DNA from: DASTOB01 sp035720425
GTDB lineage: Bacteria > Chloroflexota > Limnocylindria > Limnocylindrales > CSP1-4
DNA length: 7,642 nt
Direction: 5' to 3'
Assembly (NCBI GenBank): GCA_035720425.1
Contig: DASTOB010000129.1
Span: 1 to 7,642, forward strand
The notes below the pieces were generated by a model. That model was not told the origin of the DNA. It was given only the letters and a program-made list of their open reading frames with translations, and did not search any database. This document shows, one piece after another, positions 1-6,160 of this stretch (position 1 is its first letter; every line of letters begins with the position of its first letter). The position numbers and the translations under genes are program-made.

Positions 1-584
1 TTGCCCTCGCGGCTGCGCTCGCCGACGCCGGCGAACACGGAGTAGCCGGAGTGCTCCTGGGCGACGTTCCGGATGAGCTCCTGGATGATGACCGTCTTGC
101 CGACGCCGGCGCCACCGAAGATCCCGATCTTGCCGCCCTTCTTGAACGGGCAGATGAGGTCGATGACCTTGAGCCCGGTCTCGAAGACCTCGACCTCGGT
201 GGTCTGCTCGTCGAACGGCGGTGCGGCGCGGTGGATCGGCAGGTGCTCCGTCGCCTCGACCGGACCCTTGTTGTCGATCGGGCGGCCGAGGACGTCGAAC
301 ACGCGCCCGAGGGTCGCCTCGCCGACCGGTACCGTGATGGGTCCGCCGGTGTCGCGCGCGTCGACGCCGCGGGGCAGGCCGTCGGTCGTCGTCATCGCGA
401 CGGTCCGGACCCAGTTGTTGCCGAGGTGCTGCTGGACCTCGCAGACGAGGGACTCGGAGTCACCGCGATCGATCTCGACCGCGTTGTAGATCGCCGGGAG
501 CTGGCCGGCCGGGAACTCGATGTCGACGACGGGCCCGGTGATCTGGACGACCCGGCCGGTCGCGAGGGTGGTGGCGGTCGCCAT
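1..584 (-). CDS. atpD: ATP synthase F1 subunit beta, N-terminal part (cut by window edge)
   Basis: This is the catalytic beta subunit of F1Fo ATP synthase, which makes ATP at the alpha/beta interfaces on the cytoplasmic side of the membrane. Only the first 194 codons are present (584 down to 3), plus two bases of the next codon. Reading the minus strand gives a start MATATTLATGRVVQITGPVV, the usual beta N-terminal barrel. The Walker A loop GGAGVGKT lies at about residues 157-164. The GER motif follows at about 188-190, and its Glu189 corresponds to the catalytic carboxylate of the family. The motif reads GERSREG where most homologues have GERTREG, a conservative change. The ATG at 582-584 is preceded by AGGAGG at 598-603 with a rather long 13-nt spacing. 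The gene follows atpG after 33 bp, in canonical order. It is an open frame to the edge with no sign of damage. Confidence 0.97.
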   Translation of the reverse strand, partial: MATATTLATGRVVQITGPVVDIEFPAGQLPAIYNAVEIDRGDSESLVCEVQQHLGNNWVRTVAMTTTDGLPRGVDARDTGGPITVPVGEATLGRVFDVLGRPIDNKGPVEATEHLPIHRAAPPFDEQTTEVEVFETGLKVIDLICPFKKGGKIGIFGGAGVGKTVIIQELIRNVAQEHSGYSVFAGVGERSREG

Positions 585-617
585 GTTCGTCTCGATGCCT
601 CCTGCGTCTCGGCGTCG

Positions 618-1472
618 TCAGCGCGCGCGGGCGCCGGACGCGATCTCGATCATCTCGCGGGTGATGTTCGACTGGCGAACCTTGTTGTAGGAGAGGGTGA
701 GGTCCTCGATGAGCTCCTCGGCGTTCTCGGTCGCGTTCTTCATCGCGACCATCCGGCTCGACTCCTCGCTCGCCTTGCTCTCGAGGACCGCCTGGAACAG
801 GCGCGTCGCGACGTAGCGCGGGAGGAGCTGCTCGAGGACGGAGGCCGGGTTGGGCTCGAACAGGAACTGGTTGCCGGGGATGCCCTGCGCCGTGTCCTGC
901 CCGTAGTCGATCGGCAGGAGCTGGTCCTTGACCGGCTTCTGGGCGAGGGTGGAGATGAACCGACTGTAGATCATCTCGATCCGGCCGTAGTCACCGGACA
1001 GGAAGTCGTCGGTCACGAGGCGCGCCAGCGGAATCACGTCGGAGAACGAGGGCCGGTCGCCGAAACCGGCGAAGTGCGCCTCGATCGGGACCCGGGCGCG
1101 GCGCATCGCGTCGCGCCCCTTGCGGCCGACGGTGACGACGGCGAGGTCGCCCTGGTGCTCGGTGATCTCGCGGGCTGCGAACCGGACGGTGTTCGTGTTG
1201 AGCGGTCCTGCCAGGCCACGATCGGTCGTGATGAGGATGATCAGGCGCTTGCCGTCCTCGCGGTCGGCGAGCAGGGGATGGTCCTCGGCGCCGAGCACGG
1301 CGGCGAGATCGGCCAGCACCTCGTCGATCTTCTCGCTGTACGGCCGTGACGCGAGCGTGGCCTCCTGCGCACGCCTGAGTTTCGAGGCGGCCACAAACTG
1401 CATTGCCCGCGTGATCTGCTTGATATTCCGCACGGCGCCTATTCGGCGCCGTATGTCCCTCTGGCTCGCCAT
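618..1472 (-). CDS. atpG: ATP synthase F1 subunit gamma
   Basis: This encodes the central rotor shaft, which couples rotation of the c-ring to conformational changes in the alpha3beta3 head. The 284-residue product has normal family length. Its N-terminus (MASQRDIRRRIGAVRNIKQI, then TRAMQFVAASKLRRAQE) is the conserved first coiled-coil strand of gamma. Its C-terminus (MKNATENAEELIEDL ... YNKVRQSNITREMIEIASGA) is the conserved second strand, so the protein is complete. The middle contains DRGLAGPLN, close to the usual DRGLCG(G)LN motif. The ATG at 1470-1472 is supported by the overlapping purine runs GGAG and GAGAGG at about 1476-1482. The gene lies 161 bp after atpA and 33 bp before atpD. The upstream spacer is unusually long and structured and may limit gamma synthesis relative to alpha, since the complex needs one gamma per three alpha. 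That regulatory role is inference. Confidence 0.98.
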   Translation of the reverse strand: MASQRDIRRRIGAVRNIKQITRAMQFVAASKLRRAQEATLASRPYSEKIDEVLADLAAVLGAEDHPLLADREDGKRLIILITTDRGLAGPLNTNTVRFAAREITEHQGDLAVVTVGRKGRDAMRRARVPIEAHFAGFGDRPSFSDVIPLARLVTDDFLSGDYGRIEMIYSRFISTLAQKPVKDQLLPIDYGQDTAQGIPGNQFLFEPNPASVLEQLLPRYVATRLFQAVLESKASEESSRMVAMKNATENAEELIEDLTLSYNKVRQSNITREMIEIASGARAR

Positions 1473-1633
1473 CTACCTCTCCGGAGGCCGCCGGCTTCGG
1501 CCCATGGCGGCGTTGCCGCCTGCGAGGGTTTGCTCACGTACCTTGAGGTACGCTCGCTCACCTTCTCGGCGGCGCCTTGCCCTGGGCCGCTCCAGCGGCC
1601 ATGTGGCGGTTCGGAGAGTCAGAACAGCACGCA
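1473..1633 (-). other. Structured atpA-atpG intercistronic region
   Basis: No gene is seen in these 161 bp, which is the longest spacer inside the operon. Four perfect inverted repeats can nest in the minus-strand transcript. The outer stem pairs 1583-1589 with 1498-1504 (CGGCCCA/TGGGCCG). Next, 1568-1573 pairs with 1515-1520 (GCCGCC/GGCGGC). Then 1553-1557 pairs with 1522-1526 (GCGAG/CTCGC). The innermost stem pairs 1547-1552 with 1537-1542 (CGTACC/GGTACG) around a UCAA loop. Two local hairpins compete with this fold: 1595-1600 with 1585-1590 (GGCCGC-TGGA-GCGGCC), and 1515-1520 with 1506-1511 (GGCGGC-AAC-GCCGCC). No U-tract follows any stem, so an intrinsic terminator is unlikely. It could be a translational control element, an RNA-processing site, or a copy of a genomic palindromic repeat family. 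I recognise no Rfam family. Confidence 0.6.
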
Positions 1634-3166
<1,533 letters not shown>

Positions 3167-3218
3167 CGGTTCTCCGTTCGCGTTCGGGCGTTCGGGCGGG
3201 TCGCCCGGATTGGTTCTG

Positions 3219-3764
3219 CTAGCGGGTTCCGGCCACGAGCTGGTCGCGCAGCCGCTCGAGTCGGCCGCGGACGCTCGCGTCGAGGAGGCGGTCGCCGACC
3301 CGGATGGTCAGGCCGCCGATGAGATCCGGGTCGACGACGGCGCGAAGCTCCACGGCGGCGCCGGACATCTGCTCGACGCGGGCACGGACGGCGGCCGTCT
3401 CGTCCGCGCCGAGCGGCGCGGCACTCGTGACGACGGCGTCGACGACGCCACGGTGGCGGTTCAGGAGGCGCCGGTACTCCGACGCGACCGCCGGCAGGAG
3501 GTCGACCCGGCCCCGCTCCGTCAGGAGGCGGGCGAGGTTGGCGACCTGCGGGCTGACGCGACCGTCGAGCAGGGTCGACAGCATCTTCCGGCGGTTGGCG
3601 ATCGGTTGCGCCGGGCTGCCGACGATCGCGAGGACGCGCTCGTCACCGATGAGGTCGGCCGCCGTGGCCAGATCATCCCGCCACGCGTCGAGCGCGCCAT
3701 CGCGGAGGGCCAGCTCGAAGGCCGCCTCCGCGTAACGCCGGGCGGCGGTGGTGGGCCGGGCCAT
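3219..3764 (-). CDS. atpH: ATP synthase F1 subunit delta (OSCP-type)
   Basis: Delta caps the F1 head and joins it to the peripheral stalk made of subunit b. The 181-residue product has normal length for the OSCP/delta family. The N-terminal helical domain starts ARRYAEAAFELALRDGALDA, matching the usual xxRYAxALfeLA pattern. The C-terminal domain contains the family signature DPDLIGGLTIRVGDRLLDAS at about residues 144-163. The ATG at 3762-3764 shares one base with the TGA stop of atpF (sequence TGATG), so translation is probably coupled and delta is made in step with b. No other start is needed, because the RYAEA motif begins within about ten residues. The gene is ordinary and intact, as expected for its place between atpF and atpA. 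Confidence 0.97.
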   Translation of the reverse strand: MARPTTAARRYAEAAFELALRDGALDAWRDDLATAADLIGDERVLAIVGSPAQPIANRRKMLSTLLDGRVSPQVANLARLLTERGRVDLLPAVASEYRRLLNRHRGVVDAVVTSAAPLGADETAAVRARVEQMSGAAVELRAVVDPDLIGGLTIRVGDRLLDASVRGRLERLRDQLVAGTR

Positions 3765-4339
3765 CAGCCCTTCGACCCCGGCTGGGCCGACTCGCGCAGG
3801 AACTCGTCGACGAGGCGACGCTGGCGCTGGTCGGTCATCGACTCGCCGATGACCTTGCCGGCAGCCGCCAGGGCGAGGTCCGCGACCTCGGCACGGAGAT
3901 CCGCGAGCGCGCGGAGCTTCTCCGCCTCGATCTCCGAGGTGGCTCGCACCCGCATCCGCTCGAGGTCCTCGCGCGTCGCGGCGATATCGGCATCGCGCGT
4001 CTCCTGGGCGACCTTCTGGGCGCGGGCGAGGATGTCGTTGGCCTCGCGGCGCGCCTCGGCCAGGGTGGACGCGCGGTCCGCCTCCGCCTGCTCGCGATGC
4101 CGCCGGGCCTGCTCCGCGTCCTTGAGCCCCTGCTCGATCCGCTCGCTCCTGGTCCGGAGCATCTCGCCGATCGGGCCGAGCGCGAGTCGGTACAGGATGA
4201 ACAGGAAGAACAGGAAGTTCGCCGCGGAGACGATGATCCAGAACCCGTTGATGACGAGCCCGGCCCCCTCGCCCTCCGCGGCCGTGGCGAGTTGGGCGGC
4301 CCCGTTGGCCAGCCCCACCCGCACGCTCAGCAGATCCAC
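3764..4339 (-). CDS. atpF: ATP synthase Fo subunit b
   Basis: Subunit b forms the membrane-anchored peripheral stalk that stops the F1 head from turning with the rotor. The 191-residue product has one hydrophobic helix at about residues 28-52 (VINGFWIIVSAANFLFFLFI). A long, charged, Ala/Arg/Glu-rich stretch of coiled-coil character follows to about residue 160, ending in the b-like segment AAGKVIGESMTDQRQRRLVD. About 27 residues precede the membrane helix, more than in compact b subunits. GTG codons at residues 6 and 8 are possible later starts. I favour the GTG at 4337-4339 because GGAG at 4348-4351 lies 8 nt upstream. The gene begins 42 bp after atpE and overlaps atpH by one base. The b and b' types cannot be separated with certainty, but only one b gene is present, so plain b is most likely. 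Confidence 0.95.
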   Translation of the reverse strand: MDLLSVRVGLANGAAQLATAAEGEGAGLVINGFWIIVSAANFLFFLFILYRLALGPIGEMLRTRSERIEQGLKDAEQARRHREQAEADRASTLAEARREANDILARAQKVAQETRDADIAATREDLERMRVRATSEIEAEKLRALADLRAEVADLALAAAGKVIGESMTDQRQRRLVDEFLRESAQPGSKG

Positions 4340-4347
4340 GTCGCTCG

Positions 4348-4351
4348 CTCC
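4348..4351 (-). promoter_or_regulatory. Shine-Dalgarno sequence deciding the atpF start
   Basis: GGAG in the context GGAGCGAGCGACGTG lies 8 nt before the GTG taken as the atpF start. The same GGAGCGAGCG string occurs at 5780-5789, running into a GTG near the atpB start. This suggests a recurrent ribosome-binding context for GTG-initiated genes in this operon. Confidence 0.6.
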
Positions 4352-4381
4352 GTGTTCACGGTCCCTCGCTGGTCGGCCGGG

Positions 4382-4606
4382 TCAGCCGGCGCCGCCGCCG
4401 AGGAAGATCGCCAGCAGGCCGACGACGATCGCGAGGACGCCGAGGCCTTCGGCGAACGCCGCGAGGATGATCGCCAGGCCGCGGATCTGACCGGCCGCGT
4501 CCGGGTTCCGCCCGATCGCGCTGGCGGCCATGCCGCCGAGGATGCCGATGCCGATGCCGGGGCCGAGGACGCCGAGTGCGGCGAGACCAGCTCCGAGATT
4601 CTCCAT
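4382..4606 (-). CDS. atpE: ATP synthase Fo subunit c (rotor ring proteolipid)
   Basis: Subunit c forms the membrane rotor ring that carries ions past subunit a. The 74-residue product is a two-helix hairpin of typical size. Helix 1 contains the glycine motif GPGIGIGILGG (residues 15-25) used for tight helix packing. The polar loop is RNPD (33-36), in place of the more common RQP. Helix 2 carries the essential carboxylate Glu53 in FAEGLGVLAI. Aligned to sodium-binding rings (GPGIGQG on helix 1, ESTGIY on helix 2), the sodium-ligand Gln is Ile20, Ser is Gly54 and Tyr is Leu58. The site therefore looks proton-specific, which is inference from known ring structures. The ATG at 4604-4606 is preceded by AGGAGG at 4617-4622 with 10-nt spacing, the strongest ribosome site in the operon. 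That fits the high copy number of c. A repeat-bearing 103-bp spacer lies upstream. Confidence 0.98.
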   Translation of the reverse strand: MENLGAGLAALGVLGPGIGIGILGGMAASAIGRNPDAAGQIRGLAIILAAFAEGLGVLAIVVGLLAIFLGGGAG

Positions 4607-4627
4607 CTGAGAGGTTCCTCCTACTTC

Positions 4628-4642
4628 CCGGGTTGGTCCCGG
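4628..4642 (-). other. Small stem-loop upstream of the atpE ribosome site
   Basis: CCGGG pairs with CCCGG (4638-4642 with 4628-4632) around a 5-nt loop, ending six bases upstream of the AGGAGG of atpE. It may help keep the ribosome site open or act as an mRNA 5' barrier, but five-base stems arise easily in DNA this rich in GC. Confidence 0.3.
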
Positions 4643-4696
4643 ATCTGGGCCTGGGTTGGTGGCTCGTTGCCTTGGTTGCTGGCTCCGTGCCTTGGT
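4635..4696 (-). repeat. Degenerate 20-bp-period tandem repeat in the atpB-atpE spacer
   Basis: The 22-nt windows beginning at 4655 and 4675 match at 19 of 22 positions, giving a tandem repeat with 20-bp period. The window beginning at 4635 matches the 4655 window at about 13 of 22, so it may be an eroded third unit. In the transcript the better units read approximately ACCAAGGC(A)(A/C)GGAGCCA. The repeat lies between the atpB stop (4710-4712) and the atpE ribosome site (4617-4622). It is the only part of the operon that looks like low-complexity sequence. Confidence 0.6.
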
Positions 4697-4709
4697 CCGA
4701 TTTGGGTTG

Positions 4710-5795
4710 CTAGTGCGCGGGTGCCGGGGACGGACCGGCGTCCCCGCCGGCGGTCGGTGCCGCCTGCGGCGCGTGCCCCGCCTCCTCGTGCTCCTCGTGG
4801 TGGCCCTCGATCGCGGCGAGGGTGAACATCAGGGTCAGAGTACTGAAGATGAGCGCCTGAACGAAATTGAGCAGGAACTCGAGCCCGACGAGCGCAACGG
4901 GAATGATCGCGATCGTCAGCGCGGTGATGACGCCGAGCGCCACCTCACCGCCGAAGATGTTGCCGAAAAGTCGCATCGACAGCGTGAGCGGCTTGACGAA
5001 CTCGAGCAGGAGTTCGACGAGGCCCACGAACATCGCGATCGCCCCGGCCCCGACGCCGTTGCGGAACTCGCGGATCGGGAAGAACTTCGAAAGGTAGCCG
5101 CCGATCCCGAGGCCGCGGATGCCCTCGACGTGGAACACGACGAAGCTGACCAGGGCGAGCCCAATCGTGATATTCACGTCGCTCGACGGAGCGCGGAACT
5201 GGTGGATCTTGCCGACGAACGGGATGAGGCCGCTCCAGTTGCTGGCCAGGATGTAGATGAACAGGCCGGCGAACAGCGGCACATAGCGAGCGGCCCGGGG
5301 ACCACCGAGGCTGGTCGCGAAGTTGTGCAACGCCTCGTACACGAACTCGAGGAAGTTCTGCGCCCCGCGCGGCACGTCCTCGCGCCGCCGGGTGAGCAGG
5401 AAGACCGTCACGAGCACGAGGACGATGATGATCCAGGAGGTGAGGATCGACGAGGTGATGCTCGGGTGGAACTGGACGAGCCCCTCGCTGTGCTGATCCG
5501 GCGCGAGATCCCAGACCACGAACGGGGCCGGCAACTCGACGTTCGCTCCGATCATCCCGTCGTTGGGGTACTGGAACTCGGCAGCCGGATCGCCGGGCGG
5601 GACGGGTGGGACGAACAGGACGGCGAGGACGTCGATGACGATGACGGCCACGATGGCGAGCAGGATCGGCCGCCGGTTCGACCGGGGTCGCGGGGCAGAC
5701 GGCGCCGGGTCCGTCCGGTCGGCCTGGTCGGCCGGGGCCGAAGCCGCCGCGGGGGCCGTCGTCTGCTCGTCGCTCGACACGCTCGCTCCACACAC
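4710..5795 (-). CDS. atpB: ATP synthase Fo subunit a (proton channel)
   Basis: Subunit a provides the two proton half-channels beside the c-ring. The 361-residue product is longer than many (E. coli has 271). The conserved core runs from a first membrane helix at about 43-62 through several further helices to about 330. The key motif PLTLSMRLFGNIFGGE holds the essential Arg275, plus Asn279 and Glu284, equivalent to E. coli Arg210, Asn214 and Glu219. FVQALIF supplies Gln313, equivalent to Gln252. The first 40 residues are a polar Ala/Pro/Asp-rich extension. The last 30 are a tail with GHHEEHEE followed by Ala/Pro/Gly-rich sequence. The start is uncertain. GTG at 5795 follows a GGAGGAG held in a hairpin loop with 12-nt spacing. 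GTG at 5780 (five residues shorter) has GGAG 5 nt upstream. Function is not affected by the choice. Confidence 0.97.
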   Translation of the reverse strand: MCGASVSSDEQTTAPAAASAPADQADRTDPAPSAPRPRSNRRPILLAIVAVIVIDVLAVLFVPPVPPGDPAAEFQYPNDGMIGANVELPAPFVVWDLAPDQHSEGLVQFHPSITSSILTSWIIIVLVLVTVFLLTRRREDVPRGAQNFLEFVYEALHNFATSLGGPRAARYVPLFAGLFIYILASNWSGLIPFVGKIHQFRAPSSDVNITIGLALVSFVVFHVEGIRGLGIGGYLSKFFPIREFRNGVGAGAIAMFVGLVELLLEFVKPLTLSMRLFGNIFGGEVALGVITALTIAIIPVALVGLEFLLNFVQALIFSTLTLMFTLAAIEGHHEEHEEAGHAPQAAPTAGGDAGPSPAPAH

Positions 5796-5797
5796 AG

Positions 5798-5821
5798 GAG
5801 CGCGGCTCCTCCGCCGCGCTC
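5798..5821 (-). promoter_or_regulatory. Hairpin presenting a Shine-Dalgarno sequence in its loop, before atpB
   Basis: The minus-strand transcript reads GAGCGCGG, then CGGAGGAG, then CCGCGCTC. The two outer arms (5814-5821 and 5798-5805) are perfect 8-bp complements with seven G-C pairs, and the 8-nt loop is exactly the GGAGGAG ribosome-binding sequence. The GTG at 5793-5795 begins two bases past the stem. The arrangement could expose the ribosome site, or hinder initiation because the stem lies between it and the start. The inverted repeat is seen directly; its function is inference. Confidence 0.55.
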
Positions 5822-5836
5822 TCGCTCAGTTCGCCG

Positions 5837-6061
5837 TCATTCGTCGAAGCTCGCCAGGAACCGGGAGATCAGGACCCAGACGCCACGCGCCCCCACCGTC
5901 AACCCGAGTCCGAACCCGACGAGGACGAAGATGGGGAGGGAGTCCAGTCGTGTATCGACCCAGTACCCGGCACCCACGCCCGCCAGGATCGTGATCAGGA
6001 GCACGATGCCGATTTCCGAGAAGAGGGCGAAGTAGGCCCACGCTCGACCGGTCTCGTTCAT
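5837..6061 (-). CDS. AtpZ/AtpI-like small membrane protein of the ATP synthase operon
   Basis: This 74-residue protein is encoded first in the ATP synthase operon. It has two hydrophobic helices, at about residues 15-34 (SEIGIVLLITILAGVGAGYW) and 43-66 (PIFVLVGFGLGLTVGARGVW, then VLIS). They are joined by the short polar turn VDTRLDSL. The pattern of a Gly-rich first helix, G(Y)xxD, a loop with LP or SP, then a Gly-rich second helix matches the AtpZ family (also called ATPase gene 1 or AtpI-like). Its members sit at this position in many operons and have been linked to c-ring assembly or Mg2+/Ca2+ movement. The ATG at 6059-6061 has only a weak ribosome site (AGG, about 6 nt away). The atpB start region follows after 41 bp. 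AtpZ fits better than the longer, four-helix AtpI. I leave the symbol empty because the two names are used inconsistently. Confidence 0.8.
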   Translation of the reverse strand: MNETGRAWAYFALFSEIGIVLLITILAGVGAGYWVDTRLDSLPIFVLVGFGLGLTVGARGVWVLISRFLASFDE

Positions 6062-6084
6062 GGGCGACCTGGCAAGGCCCGGCG

Positions 6085-6090
6085 AGTATA
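6085..6090 (-). promoter_or_regulatory. Candidate -10 box for the atp operon promoter
   Basis: TATACT on the minus strand matches the sigma-70-type TATAAT at five of six positions and stands out in GC-rich sequence. It lies 23 bp before the atpZ start, so the leader would be about 15-20 nt. The -35 region is poor: GCGACC at 6107-6112 (16-bp spacing) matches TTGACA at three positions. It sits in the only gap between the surface-protein gene and the operon, which is where a promoter is expected. Confidence 0.5.
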
Positions 6091-6160
6091 GCAGCTGCGA
6101 TTCCGCGGTCGCGATCCGGTGTCAGGGCTCCGGGTTGCGCCGCGGGCCGCGCGGGGGCTT

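Noticed and set aside
51..1349. 432-codon open frame on the plus strand, antisense to atpG and atpD
   Set aside because: It lies opposite clearly conserved genes. Its translation is low-complexity Asp/Arg/Gly/Leu/Val-rich sequence, typical of antisense frames in GC-rich DNA, with no recognisable motif.
1537..1552. CGTACC/GGTACG hairpin as an intrinsic terminator inside the operon
   Set aside because: The stem is six bases long and no T-run follows. Stopping transcription here would prevent expression of gamma and beta, which are needed in the same complex.
1565..1590. CAGGGCAA string in the atpA-atpG spacer as part of a c-di-GMP riboswitch
   Set aside because: Only this short string resembles the class I consensus. 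The remaining conserved blocks and the paired architecture are not present.
6093..6128. CTGACA near 6117-6122 as the -35 box for the TATACT promoter
   Set aside because: It resembles TTGACA, but the spacing to TATACT is about 29 bp, far from the usual 16-18.
6140..6154. Possible terminator after the CWB2 gene (CCGCG/CGCGG stem around a 5-nt loop)
   Set aside because: The stem is only 5 bp and no U-rich run follows on the minus strand. In this base composition it is not distinguishable from chance, so read-through into the atp operon remains possible.
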